From NCBI GenBank assembly GCA_030043395.1, contig JASHXW010000431.1:1-5610 (forward strand): a stretch of 5,610 nt of DNA, written 5' to 3'. The notes below the pieces were generated by a model. It was not told the origin of the DNA. It worked only from the letters and a program-made list of their open reading frames with translations, and searched no databases. Source of the stretch: Streptosporangiaceae bacterium (lineage in GTDB: Bacteria > Actinomycetota > Actinomycetes > Streptosporangiales > Streptosporangiaceae). The position numbers and the translations under genes are program-made. Numbering within the stretch: position 1 is the stretch's first letter; each line of letters opens with the position of its first letter. This document shows positions 1 through 5,610 of this stretch, in pieces.

Positions 1-794
1 TCGATGTCGAGCACGTAGCGCGGCCTGCCGTCTGCCGCCGGGGTGTCGATCCGCAAGCCACGGCGCTGGCCGACCGTGAAGCCGTAGCTCCCGTCGTGGC
101 TGCCGATGACCGTGCCCTGGCGATCGACGATCTGCCCGGGAGCCGAGCCGAGCTTGCCGCGCAGGAAGCCACGCGTGTCCCCGTCGGCGATAAAGCAGAC
201 GTCGTGGCTGTCCGGCTTGTCGGCTACCGCCAGGCCACGCTCCGCCGCCTCCGCCCTGACCTGCGTCTTCGTGCTGTGGCCCAGCGGGAACATGGCCCGG
301 CTCAGCTGGCTGGCAGTGAGCACGGCGAGCACGTAGGACTGGTCCTTACCCTCGTCCACGCTGCGGACCAGGCGAGGGCTGGCGGCGGGACGAGGCTCGA
401 GCCTGGCGTGGTGGCCAGTGCAGACGGCGTCGAAGCCAAGGGCCACGGCCCGGTCGAGCACGGCGGCGAACTTGATCTTCTCGTTGCAGCGCAGGCACGG
501 GTTGGGCGTGTTGCCCCGCGCATACTCGGCGACGAAGTCCTGCACCACGTCGGCGTCGAACCGCTCAGCCATGTCCCACACGTAGAACGGGATGCCGATG
601 ACGTCGGCCGCTCGCCTGGCATCCCTGGCGTCCTCCAGGGTGCAGCATCCGCGCGCGCCCGTCCGGTAAGAGCGCGGGTTAGCCGAAAGGGCGAGGTGCA
701 CCCCCGTCACGTCGTGACCAGCTTCCGCCGCCCTGGCGGCCGCGACAGCGGAGTCCACGCCGCCGGACATCGCCGCCAGCACGCGCAGCGTCAC
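1..794 (-). CDS. mnmA: tRNA-specific 2-thiouridylase MnmA (partial, C-terminus beyond the left edge)
   Basis: MnmA adenylates and then thiolates C2 of the wobble uridine U34 in tRNA-Lys, -Glu and -Gln, taking sulfur from a cysteine desulfurase; it is cytosolic. My reading of the minus strand gives 264 uninterrupted codons from the start to the window edge. The ATP-pyrophosphatase P-loop SGGVDS is at residues 10-15. [10 protein letters not shown] contains Cys100, the expected nucleophile, and the second catalytic cysteine is Cys200 in SHDVCFI. KDQSYVL (150-156) and FTVGQRRGL (239-247) are also family motifs. The family is about 360-370 residues, so roughly 100 residues (most of the C-terminal barrel) are missing. 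The chosen start is GTG at 794, giving [15 protein letters not shown]; the ATG at residue 9 would delete the first beta strand. The GTG overlaps the desulfurase stop as GTGA, which implies translational coupling. No strong Shine-Dalgarno is visible. There is no frameshift or missing active-site residue. Confidence 0.96.
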   Translation of the reverse strand, partial: MTLRVLAAMSGGVDSAVAAARAAEAGHDVTGVHLALSANPRSYRTGARGCCTLEDARDARRAADVIGIPFYVWDMAERFDADVVQDFVAEYARGNTPNPCLRCNEKIKFAAVLDRAVALGFDAVCTGHHARLEPRPAASPRLVRSVDEGKDQSYVLAVLTASQLSRAMFPLGHSTKTQVRAEAAERGLAVADKPDSHDVCFIADGDTRGFLRGKLGSAPGQIVDRQGTVIGSHDGSYGFTVGQRRGLRIDTPAADGRPRYVLDI

Positions 795-2092
795 CGGCCG
801 GCCCGCCTTGCCCGCTCGACGACCTCGCCGAGCACATCGCCGAGAGTGTCGACGTCGGCCTGGGTACTCGTGCGACCGAGCGAGAACCGCAGCGAGCCCC
901 TCGCCCTGGCCTCGTCCGCTCCCATCGCCAGGAGCACGTGACTTGGCTGCGCGACTCCGGCCGTGCAGGCAGACCCGGTCGAGCACGCGATGCCCTTGGC
1001 GTCAAGGAGCATCAGCAGGGCGTCGCCCTCGCACCCGGGGAACGAGAAATGCGCGCTGGCCGGCAGCCGCCTGGGTCCGGGTTCCGGGCCGTTCAGCATC
1101 GCGTCAGGCACCGCTGCGCGCACGACATCGATCAGCCTGTCCCGCAGCGCCCCGATCTGGGTAGCCTGCTCCTCCCGGTGAGCGGCGGCGTACTCGACGG
1201 CCACGGCGAACGCCCTGATCGCCGCCGAGTCCAGGGTCCCCGACCTGACGTCACGCTCCTGGCCGCCACCGTGCAGCACCGGGACCGGCTCCTCGCCCCT
1301 GGCGAGCAGCAGGGCGCCGACGCCGATCGGGCCGCCGAGCTTATGCGCGGTGATCGACAAGGCGGTCGCTCCGCTGGCGGCCATGTCTACCCGGAGCTGT
1401 CCGGCCGCCTGGACGGCATCGCTGTGAAACGGGATCCCGTGCGAGCTGGCCACCTCGGCTAGCTCGGCGATCGGCTGGATAGCCCCAACCTCGTTGTTCG
1501 CCCACATGACGCTCACCAGGGCGACATCGTCCGGGTTGCGCTCGATAGCCGCGCGCAGCACGTCAGGGCTGAGCAGGCCGCGGCTGTCCACTGGCAGCCA
1601 GTCCACCTGGGCGCCCTCGTGCTCGCCCAGCCAGTGGACCGAGTCGAGCACCGCGTGGTGCTCGATCGCCGTGGCCAGGATGCGAGTCCGATTCGCCCCG
1701 TGCTGGCTGGCCCCGTGCTCCTGGCGAGCCCAGTACAGGCCCTTGATGGCGAGGTTGTCGGCCTCGGTCCCGCCGCCAGTGAAGACCACCTCGCTCGGCC
1801 GGGCGCCGTAGACCTGGGCGATCTGCTCGCGGGACTCTTCCACGACCCGCCGGGCCCGGCGCCCTGCGTTGTGCAGCGAGGACGCATTGCCCGTGTGCGC
1901 AAGCTCGGCCACCATCGCGGCGAGCGCCTCAGGCAGCATCGACGTGGTCGCCGCGTGGTCGAGGTACACCACCGAGCCGCAATCCGGCTGCGCTGGCAGC
2001 GCGGACGCCTCCAAGACGCCAGGGGCCGTCGGCACTGCGTCCTGGCGCGCGGTGATCTGCGGTGGGTCGCTGATGGACCGGACGTTCGGCAT
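791..2092 (-). CDS. iscS: Cysteine desulfurase (group I, IscS/NifS-like, PLP-dependent)
   Basis: This enzyme takes sulfur from L-cysteine as an enzyme persulfide, leaving alanine; the product feeds tRNA thiolation and possibly Fe-S assembly. The 433-residue frame shows YLDHAATT (43-50), [10 protein letters not shown] (106-115), the PLP-stacking His145 in [15 protein letters not shown] (197-203), Asp225 in HSDAVQA, the Schiff-base Lys251 in AHKLGGPIG, and [13 protein letters not shown] (274-286). The catalytic Cys376 is in STGSACTAG, with extra cysteines at 354 and 370. Family members from actinobacteria are about 390 residues and begin at the YLDHAATT strand, so the first 40 residues are an extension rich in Pro and Ala. 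The ATG at 2092 lacks a well-placed Shine-Dalgarno. Two consecutive GTG codons at 1972 and 1969 would give 393 or 392 residues, so the true start is uncertain. Its GTGA overlap with mnmA marks MnmA as the likely sulfur acceptor. No iscU or suf gene is in the window, so the symbol reflects similarity only. Confidence 0.93.
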   Translation of the reverse strand: MPNVRSISDPPQITARQDAVPTAPGVLEASALPAQPDCGSVVYLDHAATTSMLPEALAAMVAELAHTGNASSLHNAGRRARRVVEESREQIAQVYGARPSEVVFTGGGTEADNLAIKGLYWARQEHGASQHGANRTRILATAIEHHAVLDSVHWLGEHEGAQVDWLPVDSRGLLSPDVLRAAIERNPDDVALVSVMWANNEVGAIQPIAELAEVASSHGIPFHSDAVQAAGQLRVDMAASGATALSITAHKLGGPIGVGALLLARGEEPVPVLHGGGQERDVRSGTLDSAAIRAFAVAVEYAAAHREEQATQIGALRDRLIDVVRAAVPDAMLNGPEPGPRRLPASAHFSFPGCEGDALLMLLDAKGIACSTGSACTAGVAQPSHVLLAMGADEARARGSLRFSLGRTSTQADVDTLGDVLGEVVERARRAGR

Positions 2093-2134
2093 TGCCTCAA
2101 GCCTAACGGGAACAGCTGACAGCCCTGCCCCGTC

Positions 2135-2166
2135 GGCTCTCTGTCGTCAGCGGCTCTGCCGTCAGC
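2135..2166 (-). repeat. Two-copy tandem repeat spanning the etfA stop codon
   Basis: Two directly adjacent, near-identical copies lie head to tail. On the minus strand the copy at 2166-2152 reads GCTGACGGCAGAGCC and the copy at 2151-2135 reads GCTGACGACAGAGAGCC. They differ by one substitution and a 2-base indel. The first copy contains the etfA stop codon (TGA, 2164-2162), so the second copy brings a second TGA into the intergenic space. A weaker third match (GACGGGGCAGGGC) follows immediately. This looks like replication slippage; no regulator is known to me for this motif. Confidence 0.7.
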
Positions 2167-3118
2167 CGGCGGCTCGCTTCTCGATCTCCTCGATCAGCGC
2201 GGGCACCACCTTGAACAGGTCGCCGACCACGCCGAAGTCGGCAAGCTCGAAGATCGGCGCCTCAGGATCCTTGTTCACGACCATGATCGTCTTCGACGTC
2301 TGCATCCCCGCGCGGTGCTGGATGGCACCTGAGATGCCTACCGCGACGTAGAGCTGCGGCGAGACCGTCTTGCCAGTCTGGCCGACCTGGAACTGGTGCG
2401 GGTACCAGCCTGCGTCGGTGACCGCACGGGAGGCGCCGACAGCCGCGTCTAGCGAGTCGGCCAGCTTCTCGATCAGCGCCATGTTCTCGGCCGAGCCGAC
2501 GCCGCGCCCGCCGGAGACGACGATGGACGCCTCGGTGAGCTCCGGGCGGGCACCGCGCTCCTGCACTACCCGGCCGGTCACCTTGGCTTGCTTAGCCACG
2601 TCGCTGATCTGCGCGCTGACTGGCTCGATGACCGCCTGGCCTGGCGATGCCTCCGGGGTGATCGCGTTCGGCCGCACCGCGATGATCGGCGTGCCCGAGC
2701 GGACCCGCGACGTCACGTTGATCGCGCCGCCGAAGATGAGCTGCTCAGCACTCATGTCGTCGGCTAGGCCCACGACGTCGGTCAGGATCCCCCAGCCTGT
2801 CTTGACCGCCAGGCGGCCGCCGACCTCCTTGCCCTCGGCGGTGCTCGGCAACAGCACCGCCGCTGGCGAAGCCTGCTTGGCCAGCTCGGCCAGTAGCTCG
2901 GCCTTCGGCGCGGCCACGTACTCGTCGTACTCGGGCCCGTCCGCGACATACACCTTCGCCGCGCCGAACTCAGCCAGCCTGGCCTGCGCGCCCTCGGCGC
3001 CCGGGCCCGTCCAGACGACGGCGGGCTCGCCGAACCGCCTGGCCAGCGTCACCAGCTCGGTGGTCACCTTCTTGACAGTCTCGCCGTCGTGCTCGGCAAG
3101 TACCAGGATCTCGGCCAT
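2162..3118 (-). CDS. etfA: Electron transfer flavoprotein alpha subunit
   Basis: EtfA carries the FAD of the soluble EtfAB heterodimer, which accepts electrons from acyl-CoA and other dehydrogenases and passes them to a membrane ETF:quinone oxidoreductase. At 318 residues it has the usual length. Residues 1-180 form the N-terminal domain ([12 protein letters not shown] at the start). The FAD-binding C-terminal domain has [12 protein letters not shown] (201-212), Arg231 in [22 protein letters not shown] (244-254), the signature [18 protein letters not shown] (257-273 onward) and [21 protein letters not shown] (282-302, quoted by its ends). The signature ends IMVVN where relatives have IVAIN or IVAVN, a mild change. 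The ATG at 3118 gives the canonical N-terminus and lies 21 bases after the etfB stop, so the two are surely co-transcribed. GGGA at 3131-3128 is a weak ribosome binding site; the better AAAGG is 16 bases away. Fusion or truncation is not seen. Confidence 0.97.
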   Translation of the reverse strand: MAEILVLAEHDGETVKKVTTELVTLARRFGEPAVVWTGPGAEGAQARLAEFGAAKVYVADGPEYDEYVAAPKAELLAELAKQASPAAVLLPSTAEGKEVGGRLAVKTGWGILTDVVGLADDMSAEQLIFGGAINVTSRVRSGTPIIAVRPNAITPEASPGQAVIEPVSAQISDVAKQAKVTGRVVQERGARPELTEASIVVSGGRGVGSAENMALIEKLADSLDAAVGASRAVTDAGWYPHQFQVGQTGKTVSPQLYVAVGISGAIQHRAGMQTSKTIMVVNKDPEAPIFELADFGVVGDLFKVVPALIEEIEKRAAG

Positions 3119-3139
3119 AGTCGGCAGTCCCGCGCCTTT

Positions 3140-3919
3140 CTAGATGAACTTTCGCTCGGCGAGGAACTCGGCGGCCTTGCTGCCGCCGTCCCCGTCGTCG
3201 GCCACGATCGTGCCCGCCTGCCTGGGCGGTCGCTTGGCGAAGCCAAGCACCTCGGTGGCGGCGTTGGACAGGCCAACCACAGCCGGGTCGATGCCCGCCT
3301 CTGCCACGCTCAAGGTCTGCACCGGCTTCTTCTTCGCCGCCATGATCCCCTTGAACGAGGGGTAACGCGGCTCGTTGATCTTCTCGACCACGGACAGCAC
3401 GGCTGGCAGCGTGGCGACGACAGTGTCGTAGCCGTAGTCGGCGAGCCGGTTGATGGTGATCGTGTTGCCGTCGATCTCCACCTTGCTCGCGTAGGAAAGC
3501 TGTGGAACGCCCAGCCGCTCGGAAAGCATCGCCGGAAGCACGCCAGTTCGCGCGTCGGTCGACTCTGAGCCGAGTATCACCAGGTCGAAGCCGATCTGGC
3601 CGAGAACCTGAGCGATCGCGGCCGACGTGCCAAGGGCGTCGGTGCCCGCGAGCGCGTCATCGACAAGGTGGACTGCCTTGTCCGCGCCCATGGACAGGGC
3701 CTTGCGGATGGACTCAGAAGCGCGCTCCGGGCCCATCGACAAGATGGTCACCTCGCCGCCGTGGGCCTCGGCCAGCCGCAGGCCCTCCTCGATCGCGAAC
3801 TCGTCGAGCTCGTTGATGACGGCGTCGGCCGCCTCGCGGTCGAGCGTCGAGTCCGACTCCCTGAGCGTGCGCTCTGACCACGTGTCGGGTACCTGCTTCA
3901 CGCAGACGACGATGTTCAT
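3140..3919 (-). CDS. etfB: Electron transfer flavoprotein beta subunit
   Basis: EtfB is the partner of EtfA; it binds AMP and carries the recognition loop that docks on client dehydrogenases. With the start at 3919 it has 259 residues, the normal family size. It opens MNIVVCVKQVPDTWSER, has KALSMGADKAVHL (73-85), the nucleotide-binding stretch ILGSESTDARTG (115-126), and the recognition-loop region INEPRYPSFKGIMAAKKK (181-198). Residues 156-172 fit the beta-subunit signature except Tyr162 and Asp165, where Gly/Asp/Glu and Glu/Gln are usual. A longer frame to an ATG at 3976 would add 19 Arg-rich residues not seen in relatives; the start at 3919 is preferred because the family begins there and a purine-rich AGGAGAGGGAGG lies 12 bases upstream. 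It is probably the first gene of the etfB-etfA-desulfurase-mnmA unit, with a candidate promoter at 4057-4028. Confidence 0.97.
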   Translation of the reverse strand: MNIVVCVKQVPDTWSERTLRESDSTLDREAADAVINELDEFAIEEGLRLAEAHGGEVTILSMGPERASESIRKALSMGADKAVHLVDDALAGTDALGTSAAIAQVLGQIGFDLVILGSESTDARTGVLPAMLSERLGVPQLSYASKVEIDGNTITINRLADYGYDTVVATLPAVLSVVEKINEPRYPSFKGIMAAKKKPVQTLSVAEAGIDPAVVGLSNAATEVLGFAKRPPRQAGTIVADDGDGGSKAAEFLAERKFI

Positions 3920-3931
3920 GACCGCCGCCAA

Positions 3932-3943
3932 CCTCCCTCTCCT
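3932..3943 (-). promoter_or_regulatory. Shine-Dalgarno region of etfB
   Basis: On the minus strand AGGAGAGGGAGG runs from 3943 to 3932, the most convincing ribosome binding site in the window. Its last GGAGG ends 12 bases before the ATG at 3919, slightly longer than the usual 5-10 bases. It argues for the 3919 start, because it would lie inside the coding sequence if the upstream ATG at 3976 were used. Confidence 0.65.
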
Positions 3944-3949
3944 GCCCGT

Positions 3950-3962
3950 CCGGGCTGCCCGG
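3950..3962 (-). other. Short perfect hairpin in the etfB leader
   Basis: CCGGG-CTG-CCCGG forms a perfect 5-base-pair stem with a 3-base loop, 6 bases upstream of the etfB Shine-Dalgarno in mRNA order. An alternative outer pairing (CGTCC at 3947-3951 with GGACG at 3966-3970) is also possible. It could influence ribosome access, but a short GC stem is common by chance in DNA of this composition. Confidence 0.3.
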
Positions 3963-3991
3963 CCGGGACGCGTCACAGACGGTACTAGCGA

Positions 3992-4013
3992 CCGGCGCCT
4001 CCGACTCCGCCGG
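3992..4013 (-). other. Inverted repeat between folD and etfB (possible weak terminator or leader hairpin)
   Basis: CCGGCG (3992-3997) pairs with CGCCGG (4008-4013) around a 10-base loop, 25 bases beyond the folD stop. No T-tract follows on either strand, so it is not a classical intrinsic terminator, although U-less hairpins are proposed as terminators in actinobacteria. If the candidate promoter at 4057-4028 is real, this hairpin lies in the 5' leader of etfB rather than only at the end of folD. Confidence 0.3.
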
Positions 4014-4027
4014 GGGTCTTGCGAGCT

Positions 4028-4057
4028 ATGTTACTCGTCAGTAGGACTGCCTGTCAG
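4028..4057 (-). promoter_or_regulatory. Candidate principal-sigma promoter for the etfB operon
   Basis: On the minus strand CTGACA (4057-4052; 5 of 6 matches to TTGACA) is followed, after an 18-base spacer, by TAACAT (4033-4028; fits the actinobacterial TAnnnT form). Transcription would start near 4021-4019 and give an etfB leader of about 100 bases. The -35 lies within the last codons of folD and the -10 just past its stop. This is the only reasonable -35/-10 pair I found upstream of etfB. It is a sequence match only, with no transcript evidence. Confidence 0.45.
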
Positions 4058-4922
4058 CGGCACCGCCTGGCACTCCGGCATTGCGTTCTGCCAGGCTCAC
4101 CACGTTGGCGAGCAGCATTGCCCTGGTCATCGGCCCGACGCCACCGGGCACCTTCGACAGGAACCCGGCCACGTCGGCTACCGCCGGATCGACGTCCCCG
4201 GCCAGCCCCGCGTCGGTCCTGGTGATCCCGACGTCGAGAACGGCCGCGCCAGGCTTGATCATGTCGGCCGTGACCAGGCCAGGCCGGCCGGCGGCAGCCA
4301 CCACGATGTCGGCGTCACGCGTGTAGCTGCTGAGGTCCTTCGTACCGGTATGGCAGAGGGTCACGGTGGCATTCTCTGTCCGCCTGGTGAGGAGCAGGCC
4401 GAGCGGCCGGCCCACGGTGATGCCCCTGCCGATGATCGTCACGCTGGCCCCGGCGATCGGAACCTCGTAGCGCCGGAGCAACTCGATGATGCCGAGCGGC
4501 GTGCAGGGCAGCGGAGCGGGCTCGCCGAGGACCAGCCTGCCGAGGTTCATCGGGTGCAGGCCGTCGGCATCCTTGGCCGGGTCCATCAGCTCGAGCACCG
4601 GCTGGCTCGCCAGGCCATCGGGCAACGGCAACTGAACGATGAACCCGGTGCAGGCCGGATCGGCGTTCAGCGCGGCGACCACGTCCTGGACCTGCTGCTG
4701 GCTCGCGGTGGCAGGCAGGTCGCGCCGGATGCTCGCGATGCCGACCTGCTCGCTATCCCGGTGCTTGCCCGCCACGTACACGGCGCTGCCAGGATCCTCG
4801 CCGACGAGCACGGTGCCAAGCCCGGGCACGACACCGCGGGATGCCAGGGCGGCCACCCGCTTGGCGAGGTCGGCCTTGATGGCTGCGGCGGTGGCCTTGC
4901 CGTCCATGATGATCGCGCTCAC
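4038..4922 (-). CDS. folD: Bifunctional 5,10-methylene-THF dehydrogenase / 5,10-methenyl-THF cyclohydrolase FolD
   Basis: FolD oxidises 5,10-methylene-tetrahydrofolate with NADP+ and hydrolyses the product to 10-formyl-tetrahydrofolate, in the cytosol. From GTG at 4922 it has 294 residues, a normal size. It starts [13 protein letters not shown]. Tyr49 and the catalytic Lys53 are in [12 protein letters not shown], Gln97 in FIVQLPLP, and Asp119 in [19 protein letters not shown] (139-144), the Rossmann-type [13 protein letters not shown] (161-173) and PGGVGPMT (259-266) follow. A longer frame to the ATG at 5009 would add 29 residues that come from a decayed tandem repeat, so it is rejected. The GTG has no clear Shine-Dalgarno; a perfect 12-base palindrome occupies that spot. 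The gene lies 121 bases after purH on the same strand, a fitting neighbour since PurH uses the 10-formyl-THF that FolD makes. The C-terminal tail after AERN is not conserved. Confidence 0.96.
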   Translation of the reverse strand: MSAIIMDGKATAAAIKADLAKRVAALASRGVVPGLGTVLVGEDPGSAVYVAGKHRDSEQVGIASIRRDLPATASQQQVQDVVAALNADPACTGFIVQLPLPDGLASQPVLELMDPAKDADGLHPMNLGRLVLGEPAPLPCTPLGIIELLRRYEVPIAGASVTIIGRGITVGRPLGLLLTRRTENATVTLCHTGTKDLSSYTRDADIVVAAAGRPGLVTADMIKPGAAVLDVGITRTDAGLAGDVDPAVADVAGFLSKVPGGVGPMTRAMLLANVVSLAERNAGVPGGAADRQSY

Positions 4923-4931
4923 GGGCTCATT

Positions 4932-4943
4932 CTGGCCGGCCAG
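4932..4943. other. 12-base perfect palindrome just upstream of folD
   Basis: CTGGCCGGCCAG is its own reverse complement and ends 9 bases before the folD GTG, where a ribosome binding site would be expected. It could be an operator or an mRNA hairpin, but GGCCGGCC cores also occur elsewhere in this window (around 797 and 4276), so chance in GC-rich DNA is likely. Confidence 0.35.
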
Positions 4944-4985
4944 CCTGAAGCGGCGCGAGCAGACCGCTCCCTGCGCCGCAGCGAG

Positions 4986-5061
4986 GGCCAGAGCAGAATT
5001 GCCGGTCAAGACCCGAAGCGCCGCTTAGTGCCAGAAGTGCCGTTCAGTGCCAGAAGTGCCG
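4986..5061 (-). repeat. Four-unit, 19-base tandem repeat covering the purH stop codon
   Basis: Read on the minus strand, four head-to-tail 19-base units occupy 5061-5043, 5042-5024, 5023-5005 and 5004-4986. The first unit is CGGCACTTCTGGCACTGAA, which encodes the PurH C-terminus RHFWH plus its TGA. The second matches it at 17 of 19 bases and encodes the same five residues followed by TAA in a shifted frame. The third (13 of 19) and fourth (11 of 19) are degenerate but keep the CGGC start and spacing. Units 1 and 2 are certain; 3 and 4 are interpretation. The array shows that this part of the purH-folD gap grew by duplication of the gene end. Confidence 0.8.
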
Positions 5062-5610
5062 CACGCCTGTGAAGTACAAGCTGATGCCAGCCTCACCTGC
5101 GGCATCGATCACTTCCTGATCGCGGACCGAGCCGCCCGGTTCGGCGACGGCCCGGACGCCAGCCTCGGCGAGCACTTGCAGCCCGTCAGGGAAGGGGAAG
5201 TACGCGTCGCTGGCGCCGACCGAGCCGTCGGCGCGCTGCCCTGCTCGCTGCACCGCGAGCCTGGCGGCGTCGACCCGGTTGACCTGACCCATGCCGATCC
5301 CGACCGACGCCCGCTGGCTGGCCAGCAGGATCGCGTTCGACTTCACGCTCCGGCAGGCTCGCCAGGCAAACTCCAGGTCAGCGAGCATCTCGCTGCTCGC
5401 CCGCGGACCGGCCGCGAGCGTCCAGCCTGCAGGATTGTCGCCGCCCTGGTCGACAAGGTCAGCGGATTGCATGAGGACCCCGCCGCCGATCTGCCGCCAC
5501 TCCACAGGCCGGCTGGCCCGCGTGGTGCACCCCAACAGGCGCTGGCTCTTCTTCCTGGTCAGCAGATCCAGGGCAGCCGGCTCGAAGCCGGGCGCGATGA
5601 TCACCTCGGT
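5044..5610 (-). CDS. purH: Bifunctional IMP biosynthesis protein PurH, C-terminal part (AICAR formyltransferase domain)
   Basis: PurH performs the last two steps of de novo purine synthesis: formyl transfer from 10-formyl-THF to AICAR, then cyclisation to IMP. The window holds the final 188 codons, open to the right edge; families are about 520 residues, so the N-terminal IMP cyclohydrolase domain and the Lys-His catalytic pair of the formyltransferase lie outside. Counting from the edge, [13 protein letters not shown] (2-14), IGGGVLMQ (41-48), SVKSNAI (89-95), [13 protein letters not shown] (104-116), [12 protein letters not shown] (132-143) and EPGGSV (157-162) are typical of the domain. 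It ends [10 protein letters not shown], where relatives usually end RHFRH, so the penultimate Arg is Trp here. Internal GTG or ATG codons are not starts, because the homology continues past the edge. Its 3' end has been duplicated in tandem. Confidence 0.96.
   Translation of the reverse strand, partial: TEVIIAPGFEPAALDLLTRKKSQRLLGCTTRASRPVEWRQIGGGVLMQSADLVDQGGDNPAGWTLAAGPRASSEMLADLEFAWRACRSVKSNAILLASQRASVGIGMGQVNRVDAARLAVQRAGQRADGSVGASDAYFPFPDGLQVLAEAGVRAVAEPGGSVRDQEVIDAAGEAGISLYFTGVRHFWH

Noticed and set aside
768..770. Internal ATG as the mnmA start (MSGGVDS)
   Set aside because: It would remove the beta strand that precedes the P-loop; the GTG at 794 gives the family N-terminus and a coupled overlap.
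96..941. A 281-codon open frame on the plus strand
   Set aside because: It is antisense to mnmA and the end of the desulfurase. The Arg/Ala/Gly-rich translation matches no family I know.
2115..2151. Inverted repeat GCTGAC...GTCAGC as a terminator after etfA
   Set aside because: The stem is only 6 base pairs with a 25-base loop and no T-tract, and the right arm is part of the tandem repeat, so the pairing is probably incidental.
3920..3976. Upstream ATG (3976) as the etfB start
   Set aside because: It would add 19 Arg-rich residues absent from relatives and place the strong ribosome binding site inside the gene.
4923..5009. Upstream ATG (5009) as the folD start
   Set aside because: The extra 29 residues come from the decayed tandem repeat and non-conserved sequence; homology begins at [10 protein letters not shown].
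5005..5010. TTGACC on the minus strand as a folD promoter -35
   Set aside because: No TAnnnT-like hexamer lies 16-19 bases downstream, and the motif falls within the third degenerate repeat unit.
3627..5072. A 481-codon open frame on the plus strand
   Set aside because: It lies antisense to folD and much of etfB, both clearly real, shows no family motif, and crosses two intergenic gaps. Long antisense frames are expected in high-GC DNA.
1..5610. CRISPR, tRNA/rRNA genes, insertion sequences, prophage, defence or toxin genes
   Set aside because: None seen. Coding sequence is nearly continuous, the largest gap is about 121 bases, and the only repeats are the two short tandem arrays.

Overview
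The window is a compact, high-GC, entirely minus-strand block of six housekeeping genes. It most resembles an actinomycete (phylum Actinomycetota). By eye G+C is about two thirds, start codons include GTG, genes overlap or sit close together, and every protein reads like its mycobacterial/streptomycete counterpart (for example [27 protein letters not shown]). The genus cannot be told from this sequence. I see no mobile element, tRNA, rRNA, CRISPR array or defence gene, and no coding gap longer than about 120 bases.

In the direction of transcription (right to left) the order is: the C-terminal third of purH (5610-5044, cut by the right edge); a 121-base gap with a 19-base tandem repeat and a palindrome; folD (4922-4038); a 118-base gap with a candidate promoter, two hairpins and a strong ribosome binding site; etfB (3919-3140); etfA (3118-2162); a 69-base gap holding a second small tandem repeat; a group I cysteine desulfurase (2092-791); and mnmA (794-3), which overlaps the desulfurase by 4 bases and is cut by the left edge.

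Functionally there are two modules. FolD makes 10-formyl-tetrahydrofolate, the cofactor that the PurH formyltransferase domain consumes. EtfBA is the two-subunit flavoprotein that collects electrons from acyl-CoA and related dehydrogenases. The cysteine desulfurase and MnmA form a sulfur relay that thiolates U34 of tRNAs. The order etfB-etfA-desulfurase-mnmA is a familiar actinobacterial arrangement.

I found no undescribed system. The more unusual observations are at DNA level. Small tandem duplications span the stop codons of two different genes (purH and etfA). A reasonable promoter sits with its -35 inside the end of folD. The hexamer CCTGGC/GCCAGG is clearly over-represented on both strands. 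The desulfurase has an unusual 40-residue N-terminal extension. The rest is ordinary conserved metabolism.
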